From: Amaurobius ferox
Taxonomy: Eukaryota > Arthropoda > Arachnida > Araneae > Amaurobiidae
NCBI GenBank assembly: GCA_951213105.1
Contig: OX578153.1
Coordinates: 56,554,520 to 56,618,519 of the forward strand
DNA: 64,000 nucleotides
Reading direction: 5' to 3'
Part shown: positions 33,718-44,556 of the stretch, in pieces
Numbering within the stretch: the first letter of the stretch is position 1
How the letters are laid out: each line of letters opens with the position of its first letter
Notes under the pieces: model-generated
Seen by the model: the letters and a program-made list of their open reading frames with translations, nothing else
Told to the model about the DNA's origin: nothing
Database searches by the model: none
Made by a program: the position numbers and the translations under genes

Positions 33718-34850
33718 TTAAAATGTTAAAATAATTTTTACAGGAAAAAGGAAATATACCTGTAAACATGCGCGAAGCCAGAAATTTCCATAGGGGGATG
33801 TCAGAAGCGAATTTTTTTTCAATTTAAAAGCGAAATTTTTTTTATTAACAAGTTTTTTTAATAATTTTAAAATTTTCAATTTTTTATTTTAGTTATTATG
33901 AAGTACAAATGAAGTTTTATAAATTATATTAAATAAAAATTAAAATATTAATTTTTTTAAATCCGCCATAAAGTACCCCCCACCCCCGGGAGTTCTTCAG
34001 GATTCAAAAACTGGGGAGTGTATAATTTTAAAAAAATGGAAGGGGGAGGTTCGACAGGATAGATTGATTTAAATCAGCATTTAAAATGTTAAAATAATTT
34101 TTACAGGAAGAAGGAAATATACCTGTAAACATGCGCGAAGCCAGAAATTACCATAGGGAGATGTCAGAAGTGAATTTTTTTTTTCAATTTAAAAGGGAAA
34201 TTTTTATTAGCAAGTTTTTTTTAATAATTTTAAAATTTTCAATTTTTTATTTTAGTTATTATGAAATAAAAATGAAGCTTTATAAATTATATTAAATAAA
34301 AATTAAAATGTTTTTAATTTTTTTAAATCCAATTTTTCATTAACATGCCATAAAGTACCCCCCGGCCGGGAGTTCTTCAGGATTCATAAACTGGGGAGTG
34401 TATAATTTAAAAGAAAAATGGAAGGGGGCTGTCGACAGGATAGATTGATTTAAATTAACATTTAAAATGTTAAAATAATTTTTACAGGAAGAAGGAAATA
34501 TAACTGTAAACATGCGCGAAGCCAGAAATTTCCATAGAGGGGATGTCACAGAAGCGGTTTTTTTTTTCAATTTAAAAGCGAAATTTTTTTATTAACAAGT
34601 TTTTTTAATAATTTTAAAATATTCAATTTTAATTTTAGTTATTATGAAATAAAAATTAAGTTTTATAAATTATATTAAATAAAAATTAAAATATTTTTAA
34701 TTTTTTTAAATCCAATTTTTCATTAACATGCCATAAAGCACCCCCCCCCCCCCCCGCCGGGAGTTCTTCAGGATTCATAAACTGGGGAGTGTATAATTAA
34801 AAAAAATTGGAAGGGGGGGGTGGTCGACAGGATAGATTGATTTAAATCAA
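33718..34850. repeat. Three tandem units of about 363-390 bp
   Basis: Units begin AAATGTTAAAATAATTTTTA at 33721, 34084 and 34465 (steps 363 and 381). Each contains CATGCGCGAAGCCAGAAATT, a long AT block, GCCATAAAG followed by a C-run of varying length, GGGAGTTCTTCAGGATTCA, and GACAGGATAGATTGATTTAA. Differences are mainly in homopolymers. The non-repetitive ends resemble common invertebrate DNA repeats, but no terminal inverted repeat was found. Confidence 0.85.
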
Positions 34851-35067
34851 GATTTTAATTACTTGGTTTAAAAAAAAATTATTCATTAAAATCAATGACT
34901 TTTTAAATTAATTGATTTTAAACAACATGAACATGCATTAATTTATTTCACATTTATAAGTTTGGGTTATATAAAATAATAATGCTTATTAAATTATTAC
35001 ATATTAATGGTTTGCCTATCAATAATGAAGGGGAATTGAGTTATTTGGGATAAAAGGCTTATGATAA

Positions 35068-35109
35068 AAATACATATGTTTGGGATTTTTATCCCAAGCA
35101 TATGTATTT
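35068..35109. repeat. 19-bp hairpin with 4-nt loop
   Basis: AAATACATATGTTTGGGAT pairs with ATCCCAAGCATATGTATTT around TTTT, with a single G-T pair. Confidence 0.75.
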
Positions 35110-35379
35110 AATATATTAAAATTTGTTAAAGAAAATAGTTTTAACCTTTTGCTTACGTTACATTACAATCAGAATTGCAATATGGTACACAACAATGTAC
35201 CATTTTTACCGAATTATTTTTGCACAATATTGTTATATTAATGCTATAAAAATCAGTATAATTTAATAAAAAATAACAAATATAAAATTATGGAAAAAAG
35301 CTTTACCATAAACAAAAATGCACCCAAACCCTTACGAGTGCATCATTATTTACATTGAAAAACTGCGAAAGGAAAGGAA

Positions 35380-35640
35380 ATAAAAGCGATCCTAGCGGAC
35401 ACTGGAGTGAACTAAGCTGTCGCCCGTTTTTGGACGAAAATACGCGAAATTTCCCGACCTCGTATATTACGTAGGCAACGGCCTACTAAGCCATGTTATC
35501 ACATCCACATTCGCTCCCATAGGATCCTATGGCAACATTTTTAACATCGGATGTCGCATAGACACTAGAGCTCGTGAGTTGGACCAACTGAACTACGATG
35601 GGTCTGCCAGATTTGGCGCGTTATCGCTCGCTTGGCGATT
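35380..35640 (-). other. GC-richer island, inverted relative of 33340-33430
   Basis: On the minus strand it reads GCCGTTGCCTACGTAATATA followed by CGGGAAATTTCGCGTAT. This resembles the plus strand at 33378-33420 (CGTTGCCTACGTGATAATAA, GCCGGGAAATTTCGAT). The two segments face each other across the ~370-bp tandem units, so they may be ends of one element or a duplicated regulatory segment. No coding frame was supported. Confidence 0.35.
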
Positions 35641-38030
35641 TTTTTTTTAAAACGGGAGGGGAACAAAATGTTGAGGACTGTACTTTTATAATTTTTGAAA
35701 CTATAGAAATAATCAGGATTTAAAAATACATTAATCTGCAACATAAATATATTCATTAGTTTAAGTAAATTTAAATAAACATAGTTATATATTTAATTCA
35801 AATAATCATAAAATAGATTAAAAAATACACATTGCATTGCCTCACTATAAAACATAATGCACAAAAAATTACAAACTAACATACTCAAAAGACTGAAATA
35901 TTATATAATATTTTCAGTCTAAAAAGTATACTAGCGTATTGATCGTTAATTACTTGATCCTTAATTTGTTCTGGGATACTGATAATAGGGATACTGATAA
36001 TAGACTTTTATTTTAAAATATAAAAATATTCATATAGTAAATATAAAACTTACATAAATGCACTATCGAAGTTGTGGAACTCAATCATTAATTACTCGAG
36101 GGGGGGGGGGGATTTTCCACCATAAGGCACTTAATAAAAATTTTACATAAATATATACACATACAGTATCACATTCAGCTACGAAAAAGATAGCCAAATA
36201 TCAATTATTTCACATTTTATAAAAATACGGAAAATATTTTTTAACTAATTATACCACTACCTCTTAAAATTTAGTCTAATCCGGCAGTAATAACACAGCA
36301 CTAATTTCGTATGATGAACACATGTATACTTACTGACCTACCGCCACGAGAAAGTCTCTGAACAGGGTTGCCGCAAGAAGACGAGCCGAAGAAAGGAGGG
36401 AGAAAGGTTTGAAATCGACTGCAACATTTGGCAAATCAAGCGCACTTCGTTAAGCAGAGAATCCGTTTCGTTTATCATGATGTACTAAAAGAAAATAGTA
36501 GATGTTTTTTATCCGACAGTTAAACAAAATTTTCGTATTAAATGACATTAAATTATAAATTAACTTAAAATTTTTTCGTCATTTAAACTCAGAAAATAAT
36601 TTTATTATAGGCGACAGAAGCTACGGGAAGCCGTCAATTTATTAGAACAAAGTAGATTTAGATATTTTCTTTTAGGTTCGGGCGATTTTGGAAGAGAAAA
36701 GCTTGCAATTTAAAACTAGAATTTATATCATTTTGTTTAAAACTAAATTTCGAATTAACTGAAATTTATTACAGTTTTCAATCAGCAAGTTACACAATTA
36801 TTAGGCAGCAAAAAGGAAAAGATAAATGATAAATAAGCAAAATTATGACTTTAAAATATTCATTCTTTTCATATTTTTCAATCAATTATAAAATATTCAT
36901 TCACATTCATTGGAATAACTATTATCTACTATGTCCGAATCACTTAAAATGTTTTTACTTGAAGAAGAGTCTGAATCGCTATCCGACAGATTTATCCCTA
37001 ATTTATCCACAATATCTTCATCAGTCCATCTTTCTTCCAATAAATATTCTCTATTTTTTCAATGTGTTTGTTCACAGTGTTTTTTCCATTCATTTTGTGT
37101 TACTTTTAAAATAGCTATTGATAATTACATTTACTGTTATGACTCAGCTACTTTAATGAATTAAAAATATGTGCATTTGAATTTTCAATCAAATAGCAAA
37201 CATTTTCAATGCTCATTAAGTGGATTTAGGGTCAATAAAAAAAGATGTGAAATTGTAAAGATCATGTCCTGCCAAGCTTTCATCTTGTCCTATGTGTTCT
37301 ATTAGCATTGACACAGAGATACTGGAAGGAAGTGGTCAATACTCTTTTGAGTCAAGATAAGTAGAAGTGATTTTTTTCATAAAATTATGTTTAAGTATTC
37401 AGTTTTTAGAATTTTGTTTGTTGTACACTATATTATCAACGGAATAAAAGACATATAGTATATAAAGTAGCTCGACAAATGTGCAAGAACATATAAGTTA
37501 GACACAAGCATCCATATTTAAAGTGTTAAAATTTCAAATATACACCAACAATAAATATGTTTTAGATGAATTTATTTGCTCGTTTTCTTTAATAGTTAAG
37601 AATTAAACATAAAAGAACAAATATATCATATTATGAATACATACAAAATATTAACAATTCAGGTACTGGAATTTACCAACCCATGAGCAATAGAAAAAGA
37701 GTTTAAAATATAGTGAGTGATGGGCACGACAAGCAAACTTATTTAAAGTGTTAAAATTTCAAATACACTTTAACAACAATCAATAAGTCAGCATGTCAAT
37801 TTCCCATCAACACTTATATAACATAACAGACTTTCATTACATTACGAACACGCATTCTACGAATTTTATTAACATTTTGAATACTTATAATATATGATTT
37901 TTAAATTTTATGCTTATCAGCATGAGCACGCAATAAAATCATGAATTTTATTATCAATATAAAGAAAGTTTCTACATACCTTTATGATAGTCCACATACA
38001 GCCGATAAAACCAAATTCTAATTGAATGCA
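35641..38030. other. AT-rich non-coding stretch
   Basis: No gene recognised. A run of 12 G is at about 36101. A slightly GC-richer patch at 36340-36470 has no supportable frame. Confidence 0.45.
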
Positions 38031-38039
38031 TTTCATAAC

Positions 38040-38167
38040 ATCCGGTTTCAGGATTAATCCGGAAGTGAGACTGTGGCTACCACACATTGAACATAATCGC
38101 TGTTTGGCGCAAGGTCGGATCTCGCCAAACCTGCGATATTCAGAGCCATCTATCGGAAAAAGGTAAC
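38040..38167 (+). promoter_or_regulatory. Possible promoter and first exon
   Basis: A GC-rich patch carries CCGGAAGTG (38059-38067, an ETS/GABP-type promoter site). It is followed by about 100 bp of mixed composition ending GGAAAAAG before GTAACT, a plausible splice donor at about 38162. A motif GCCATCTATCGG lies just before the donor. It faces the Ig/FN3 exons downstream, but no transcript link is shown. Confidence 0.3.
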
Positions 38168-38912
38168 TTTTCGGATCGGTTTATCTCCGCCTTAAAAGGG
38201 TCTATGCAGATACTCAAAACTGAAATACTTAATTATCTTGTGTACATTGATTTAAAGAATGAGATAGCAATATTGAGACATATATATTAACAAATGTTAA
38301 AACTGCCTGTATTTAGTATTTAACTAGTTATTAGTGGCAGCTACTAATTGCTTATTCAAGTAATTTAAATGGCAACAGTTGTATGATTTTGTAAACAATG
38401 ATCTGCAGGTGGAAGTTAAAAAATTGGATTTATTTTATTTATTTTAACATTTTCTCATGGAGCGTTGCACATGGTAAATTGCTCAGAAAATTAATAAAAT
38501 CCTGTAGTTTTATATGCATTCATTTAATTCGATTTCAAAAATAAAAGGAATGAAATCTGTAAAAAAATTCATACATGGTTCTCTAGATAGAAAAAATTTT
38601 CTATAAATCCTTTTATTAGCATATATATGTATAAATTCTTGTGCAAATACTATTAGCCTTTTATATATTCTCGACATTAATAATTTTGTTGCTAGTGGGA
38701 ACTATTTTTTTAAAGCATATTTGAATTGAAATAGCATCGTGCCCGATTTTTTCTTGATGTCTGGAAGAAAGTACTCTCCAGGGTTGACGTGATAAAAGGA
38801 TATCAACTGAGGCCATAATCCCAGTATTCCACTCGGATTATACACAATATTTTAGGTTTTTATAACAGGTTTAGGGGGAAATTAAGCAATAATTACACGC
38901 AAATTAAAATTC

Positions 38913-38986
38913 TAATAATTTGGCTAATAAATAATTTGGCTGCTCATGTCCTTGTTGACGAGTCGGTCGGTCTGGGTCTTCAACAC
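38913..38986 (+). mobile_element. Micro-SINE tail module (74 bp) with target duplication
   Basis: Contains GCTGCTCATGTCCTTG, then GACGAGTCGG, then TCGGTCTGGGTCTTCAACAC, the family 3' end. It is flanked by a perfect AAATTAAAATTC (38901-38912 and 38987-38998). Confidence 0.65.
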
Positions 38987-39208
38987 AAATTAAAATTCAA
39001 CATAGCATGCAACTGATTATATGTTAGATTTTCATGATATGTTAGATTTTCTGCATCAAAGCTATAAAAACCAACGATACCTCTAGTTCTTACATATATA
39101 ATGGACACAATAGAGAGAGGGGCCAGGGCATAAGAATTGGAGGGATATATTATACCCAAGATGACGGGTTGGAGATTTTGAATTATTAGGCTATAATTTC
39201 AAGTGCTA

Positions 39209-39457
39209 TTGTTGAAGACTCAGACCGTCCGACTCGTCTGAGGATATGAGCAGCTGTTTGGACGGACGGCTAATGTTGAACGTTGAAAACCCAGACCGTC
39301 CGACTCATCCAATGGACTTGAGCAACAATTTGGACGGCCGGGAAGGAAAGTTAGCGGATGCTAACTCCCACGGCCGGCTAATGTGAAAGCCCCAGGCCGT
39401 CCGGCTCGTCCAGAGGACTTAGAGCAACAAATTGAACGACCGACGGCCGGCTAATGT
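39209..39457 (-). repeat. Three micro-SINE modules in a row, minus strand
   Basis: Each module reads, on the plus strand, TTGAA(G/A)AC.CAGACCGTCC...GGACGGCCGG or a close variant. GGCTAATGT follows each module in similar fashion, at 39268-39276, 39376-39384 and 39449-39457. The second unit also includes about 25 bp with CGGATGCTAACTCCCACGG. The pattern fits serial insertion at one site or local tandem duplication. Confidence 0.7.
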
Positions 39458-39950
39458 GTAACTTCTCCATGTAATAAAGGCAAACCTTATGCATCTCACA
39501 TTATTATTAGTATAAAATCATTGAATTTTAAATTATCACTTTTCTTTATAATGTGAAATATGTTAGACCCAAGGGCAGCCATTCTCAAAGAGTGTGCTGC
39601 GGCACATTAGTGTGCCACAAAATTGCGGAGCTGTGTCATTTGGAAAACAACAAAAACATTCATTTTTGATAAAATGGGCAAATAAGAGGAAACATAAAAT
39701 ACTTAATATTTTTAATAACATTATTTATTAATGCAAGAGAAACAAGTAAATTGTAAGTGATACAAACTAAAATGATTAAAATTATTGAGTCAATAATTGC
39801 ATCATTTTTATGATTTCACCATGGTTCGAGAGATTTCTAGAACTATAATTCACCTAATTAAACATGATAAGGGGTAATGCCTGTAGTACAAAGTTGCTAT
39901 TTACTTTACTGGTCAGCCGTAACATTAATTATTACACACAACAAAATACC

Positions 39951-40012
39951 CTTCCCGGTCGTCCATTTTGTTGCTCCAAGTCCTCTGGACGAGCCGGACG
40001 GCCTGGGGCTTT
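39951..40012 (+). mobile_element. Micro-SINE tail module (62 bp), train member 1
   Basis: CCCGGTCGTCC...CTGGACGAGCCGGACGGCCTGGGGCTTT between two perfect copies of CACACAACAAAATACC (39935-39950 and 40013-40028). Confidence 0.85.
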
Positions 40013-40028
40013 CACACAACAAAATACC

Positions 40029-40413
40029 GGGCCAACGGCCGTACCGTGCTGAAAACACCGGTTCTCGTTAGATCACCGAAGTCAAGCAGCATCGGGCGCG
40101 GTTAGTACTTGGTGGGTGACCACCTCGGAACACCGCGTGCTGTTGGCTATCTCGGGTGCGGTATCCCCGTGGTTTGCGCGCTAGATTTGCACGCTACCAC
40201 AAATGCCGCCGTGTTCATGCGGAGTACGATCACGTTAAACATGTGGGTCCGTAAGTCCTTCCGAGAGGTTGGTGGTAGGGGAAGGAGGGTACGGTCCCTG
40301 TGGATGCCTCCCCCACTGGGTTCCGGTCTAAATTGGGTGGCACTTCCCGGCCGTCCATACAGTTACCTTACACCTTTCTGGTAGGTCGGACGGTCTGGGT
40401 CTCAACAACAACA
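40029..40413 (+). mobile_element. 5S-rRNA-headed composite SINE, copy 1
   Basis: The head (40031-40147) is a near-complete 5S rRNA sequence: GCCAACGGCCGTACCGTGCT start, AGCAGCATCGGGC (box A region), TTAGTACTTGGTGGGTGACC (box C region) and GTGCTGTTGGC end. It is followed by a tRNA-related stretch with an A-box-like GGTATCCCCGTGGTTTGCGC but without the B box. Then comes the same body as the tRNA-headed SINEs (GCGGAGTACGATCACG onward) and the terminal GGACGGTCTGGGTCTCAAC. The flanking target copy resumes at 40414. It is a dimeric-head SINE of the 5S+tRNA kind, not a 5S gene. Confidence 0.88.
40031..40147 (+). other. 5S rRNA-derived head (117 nt)
   Basis: Covers essentially the whole 5S molecule, including the internal promoter. 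It is about 2-3 nt short, with a missing base in the box C region (CTTGGTGGG) and CTCGG for the usual CTGGG. It is derived from 5S rRNA and is probably not a working rRNA gene. Confidence 0.85.
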
Positions 40414-40428
40414 ACACAACAAAATACC

Positions 40429-40488
40429 CTCCGGCCGTCCAAATAGCTGCTCTAAGTCCTCGGACGAGTCGGACGGTCTGGGTCTTCA
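40429..40488 (+). mobile_element. Micro-SINE tail module, train member 3
   Basis: CTCCGGCCGTCC...GACGAGTCGGACGGTCTGGGTCTTCA, with the shared ACACAACAAAATA following at 40489-40501. Confidence 0.8.
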
Positions 40489-40501
40489 ACACAACAAAAT
40501 A

Positions 40502-40560
40502 TCCGGCTGTCCAAATAGTTGCTCAAGTCCTCAGGATAAGTCGGATGGTCTGGGTCTTCA
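40502..40560 (+). mobile_element. Micro-SINE tail module, train member 4
   Basis: TCCGGCTGTCC...TAAGTCGGATGGTCTGGGTCTTCA, followed by ATACAACAAAATAC at 40561-40574. Confidence 0.8.
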
Positions 40561-40574
40561 ATACAACAAAATAC

Positions 40575-40938
40575 AGCCAACGGCCCTACCGTGCTGATAA
40601 CACCGGTTCTCATTAGATCACCGAAGTCAAGCAGCATTGAGCGCGGTTAGCACTTGGGTGGGTGACCACCTGGGAACACCACGTGCTGTTGGCACATTAC
40701 GGGCGCGGTAGCCCGGTGGTTTGCACGCTGCCACAACTGCCGCCGTGTTCATGCGGAGTACGATCATGTTAAACATGTGGGTCCGTAAGTCCTTCCGAGA
40801 GGTTGGTGGTAGGGGAAGGAGGGTACAGTCCCTGCGGATACCTCCCCCACTGAGTTCCGGTCTAAATTGGGTGGCACTTTCCGGCCGTCCAAACAGTTAC
40901 CTTACACCTTTCTGGTAGGTCAGATGGTCTGGGTCTCA
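40575..40938 (+). mobile_element. 5S-rRNA-headed composite SINE, copy 2
   Basis: The 5S part is 40576-40693 and retains TTAGCACTTGGGTGGGTGAC and CCTGGGAACACC, so it is closer to 5S than copy 1 in the 3' part. Next come GGGCGCGGTAGCCCGGTGG (A-box-like) and TTTGCACGCTGCC, and no B box. The body and the terminal GGTCTGGGTCTCAAC follow. The shared target remnant is at 40939-40950. The same architecture as copy 1 shows that the composite head is a family trait and not an accident. Confidence 0.88.
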
Positions 40939-40950
40939 ACAACAAAATAC

Positions 40951-41013
40951 ACATTCCCATCCACTCAATGTGCTGCTCATGCCTCAGGGCGAGTCGAGCG
41001 GTCCGAGTTTTTG
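40951..41013 (+). mobile_element. Micro-SINE tail module, train member 6 (diverged)
   Basis: CATTCCCATCC...GCTGCTCATGCCTCAGGGCG...GTCGAGCGGTCCGAGTTTTTG, followed by ACACAACAAAATAC at 41014-41027. Its stem is largely lost. Confidence 0.65.
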
Positions 41014-41066
41014 ACACAACAAAATACTGTGCCGCGAGTTTGAAAAGTTTGAGAACCACTGTGCTG

Positions 41067-43499
41067 GGGACTAAAAGGTTATGTCAAAGGAAGAGTTAAA
41101 ATCAATTGATCCTGATGATTTAATCTTTATTTCTGTAGTGGTAATAAGAAAAATTGTATGTCACAATTATTCAAGCCTCAATTGTCACTTAAAGTCAGTT
41201 TTACCACACTGCTCGCACCAATTTACAATACTTGAGCTGAAGCTGAAACAAAGCTACAGATCTAAGTTATAGTTAAGGAACTCATCAGTGGGGAGAGGGG
41301 TTTCAAATAGCTTGGAATCATGCAACCAGTATAGATGGATAACACAAAAACTTGTCCATCAATATTTGTTGCTGTAATAAAAGCAGTAGAAACATGGCAT
41401 TTTTTTTTTTGTGTGTGTAGCTATACCAATGCATCATATGCTTTGGAAATGATTCATTTCTGCAGAAATAGAATTTTCTGTTCAAATTTTATTAATGTTT
41501 CACTATTTTTAATGATTTTTGTGCATTTGTAAACTTTGAGAAAATAACATTTCATATGTTATACTTGTCTGGTATCACGGATTATCGAAAATCATCAGCA
41601 GATGTTCAGACTGCATCATGTTTCATTCTGTAGGGATATTTTATACATCACTATCTACTACTGCTGATTATCGGAAGTCTACACCATAACACTTCAGCTC
41701 TACATATCACTCCCTCAGTCACTTTGCAACATTCAAGGATCAATCATTTGCACCTTATAGTGATAACCACAGTTATATTAAAAAACATATTCTTGGCAAC
41801 TACACAGCCTCACATTACCTATAACAGTCACATTTAAAAGAACGGAAACAGAATAAAAAGACCTACCTTTATTTTTTCAGCATCTCAAATCAGAGCAGTG
41901 GTCTACCTGGCCATCACCACCCTCATTAGCTTCCTTGTAGGAAGCATTCTCAAAATTGTTCAATGTTCATACCTATTTTACGGAAATCCATTCAAAGCCA
42001 TCCAACCATATTGTATTCTTATCCTTAGGTACCATCTTCTTCATAAGCAATAGTAAAAAAAATGTCAATTACAATAATTCTTAACTTAAAATTTATTACT
42101 TACCAATCAACAATGTCACTGATATTGTTGTATATTTGATTAAAAAGTTTCCATTTGCTGATTTAGCAAATGGAAACTAATCAAACTTGTTCCTTAACAA
42201 AATAAACACTGACATTTGTAATCTATTATACGTAAAGAAAACTGATATATTTTTTTTTCAATCACTTTAATAAAAGAAATGATTTAATTTTTGTATGTGT
42301 GTGTTTACAAATAAATTTTTGTTTAGCAAATGTATATTTGCAAATTACTTGTCTGCTTGGTTCATCATATGAAATCCATGGGAATTCATTGTACCATTTG
42401 GAAAGAAAAACATTTTCATTTTGTCTGAAGCAGGCTCGTCAAAGTTGTTAAACAAAAATTATTACCAAACTTGGTGACTAAACTTGGCCTGTTGAACTAG
42501 CTTTGCTAACCATTTTACATCAGAAAAAGGCCTTCTAAAGTTTTCTTTACATTTTAGCATGTTTATCTTCTCGAAACAAATACAAAACCAAAACAGATTT
42601 TTTTTTTTTTTTGCTTACAAAGCGTAAACAAAACCACATTGTGTAGTGTTGTCAACAATGATAAAATAGAAATTATTCTGAACTGTTTGATGATTGGATA
42701 AACCAAGAGCATAATTTAAAATGTCATAAATAGCTGGGTGGAATTATCTCAATGCTGCCCATGCTCTTTGAGACTTTGGTGCTTAGCTTAAACTGTTTAA
42801 AGTTAAACCTTGTTGGAGGCATTGCCGCTATATTTTGGAACAATTGCAGTTTTCATAGAAAATGTTTAGAAGTTTTTTAAGTTTAATTAAAAGCCATGGT
42901 CAATAGTATGCAGGTGGGTTTATTGTGTAGAAATATGCATAGTTAAAATTTAATTGCACCAATTCACTTATTACACAGTAACAGCCATTTTAGTCCCTTA
43001 GCATACAAAAATACAATAAAGAAACCAACATACAATGAAGAACTCACCGAAATTGTAATAAGTGAATGCTATGTTTCATAGCAATGGTTAGGAAACATAG
43101 TGACTTAAAAAATATAATGACTAAAAAAACATAAACACTCTGCTTTTAACTATTGTGCATGTTGAAATGAGTTATCTTGTTTAATTTCATCATATCTAAT
43201 GTAAAGGTGAGGTAAAATGTCATTGTATGACTACCACAATTAATAATTTATCACAAAATTTGCAAGTACAACACTCACATTTCTTATTCTGGTCCTAGAC
43301 AAAAACTAAATTCCAAGTTACTCATATGAACAAAGATGTGTATAATATATATATACTGATTAACAAACTATTCGGAAACATTTTTGACTGATCAGTACAG
43401 GCAAGAAAATTTTATAAGAGCTTTTCATTTTGCTTGTAATTTTTTAAATATTTTATTCTGTATTAAAATGTATTATAAAACTGTCTTTTCATTCTTCAG
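41067..43499. other. Upstream/intronic non-coding stretch before the Ig exon
   Basis: No additional Ig-type exon found. Contains the hairpin at 42146-42178. The part at 41560-42060 is less AT-rich but has no supportable frame. Confidence 0.45.
42146..42178. repeat. Perfect 14-bp hairpin with 5-nt loop
   Basis: AGTTTCCATTTGCT pairs exactly with AGCAAATGGAAACT. TTGATT and AATCAA outside extend the stem after a small mismatch. Confidence 0.75.
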
Positions 43500-43778
43500 G
43501 TTATTTGAAAATTTTGACTCCATTGTCTGCTTTGACGGAAGCTGATCTTGGTTCTCGATTTGTTCTACCATGTAACATAAGTGGACAACCTCCTCCAAAG
43601 ATAATTTGGTTAAAAGATGGACGAGCTCTCTCTCAAAGCTTAAGTTGGGAACCTCCTTTTGATGGAAAAGAGGCCCTTGTATCGTATGCTATACATGAAT
43701 CTGACTCTGGAAATTATACATGTTTGGCACGAAGTCAGAATGAGTATAGAAAAATTAATACAGAATTGCGAATTAAAA
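43500..43778 (+). CDS. Ig-domain exon of an Ig/FN3 cell-surface protein
   Basis: First visible exon of a spliced plus-strand gene (acceptor TTCTTCAG before 43500, donor GTAAGC at 43779; phase 1 at both ends, typical of a single Ig-domain exon). It encodes about 93 residues forming one I-set-like Ig fold. The disulfide cysteines are in FVLPCNIS (about residue 24) and GNYTC (about 74), the core Trp is in KIIWLKDG (about 36), and DSGNYTC is the usual D-x-G-x-Y-x-C. The order Ig, FN3, transmembrane, short tail fits a neuronal or immune type adhesion protein such as those of the Dscam, turtle or echinoid groups, but the exact family is not recognisable. No start codon or signal peptide is in view; earlier exons must lie elsewhere. 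Confidence 0.85.
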
Positions 43779-44556
43779 GTAAGCTGATTTTTTTCCTTTC
43801 GTTACTGACTATAGTACTCACATGTACTATTATATTAAACTTTAAACTTACAGACTTTATTCTTTTGTGTACTTCAATTACATTAACATTAATATTAATT
43901 CTTATAGCCCTCAGAAGAGTTTTGTACCAAAATTTGGCCTGTTGGCATGCATATGTTATTGGACTAGAGTTAGTTTCACAGCTGTGGCTCCTAAATAAAC
44001 AGGCTAACTTATCATGTATATAGGTTTGCAGCAAATGCATGGGTTACTAATTTGGCAATTTAACATGCTCTCCAAATTTAGTATTTAAAATCTCACTAAT
44101 ATTAATAATACACTGCTGGACAATTGCTAAGGACGGATGACACTATCACCCATAGCAACCACAAAATGAAAGGAAGCAAAATGTTGAAAATGAGAATAAA
44201 TGTGGGATACAGTAACAGGTGTGCGTATGCACATTTTTTATTTCCATGCCTGTTCATCACGTGATAGTGCTGATAAGAGATTTAAAGGATTTGACGCGTG
44301 TGGACAGTTGCTGTTCCAAGTGAAAGTTTTACGGAAAAGATTTAATTGACGAACGTGAAATTTTCAGCATGTCTTCCCGATATCACTTAGATGATTTTAC
44401 ATATGGCCGTATTATTAGAAAGATCAAAGAAGGGCAAAAAATAGCAGATGTTGCCAGGGAGTTCGACATTGCCCACAGCGTTCTTTCACAGCTGTGGCAA
44501 GAATTTAAAACAACTGGAATGTGTAGCAAGTGTCATGGGGAAGGTCATGTTAGAAG

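Larger units (their letters stand above)
39571..41066. mobile_element. hAT-like element hosting the SINE train
   Basis: The left end AAGGGCAGCCATTCTCAAAG with TGCTGCGGCAC is mirrored at the right by GTGCCGCGAG and TTTGAGAACCACTGTGCTG. This is the 'CAGnnnTTCTCAA...GCGGCAC' type of end common in hAT/Charlie-like repeats. The interior is non-coding apart from inserted SINEs. The 8-bp duplication could not be confirmed. Confidence 0.5.

Noticed and set aside
36845..37164. Two overlapping frames of 77-89 codons
   Set aside because: Low-complexity Ser/Phe/Leu content, no domain, in AT-rich DNA.
40031..40693. Two 5S rRNA genes
   Set aside because: Both are fused to the SINE body and flanked by insertion-type repeats, and copy 1 has changes in conserved positions.
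39864..41059. Frames such as 40109-40384 and 40452-40637
   Set aside because: They run through 5S-SINE and micro-SINE copies.
41560..42060. Nuclear mitochondrial fragment or processed pseudogene
   Set aside because: Composition differs from the flanks, but no frame or mitochondrial gene could be recognised in either strand.
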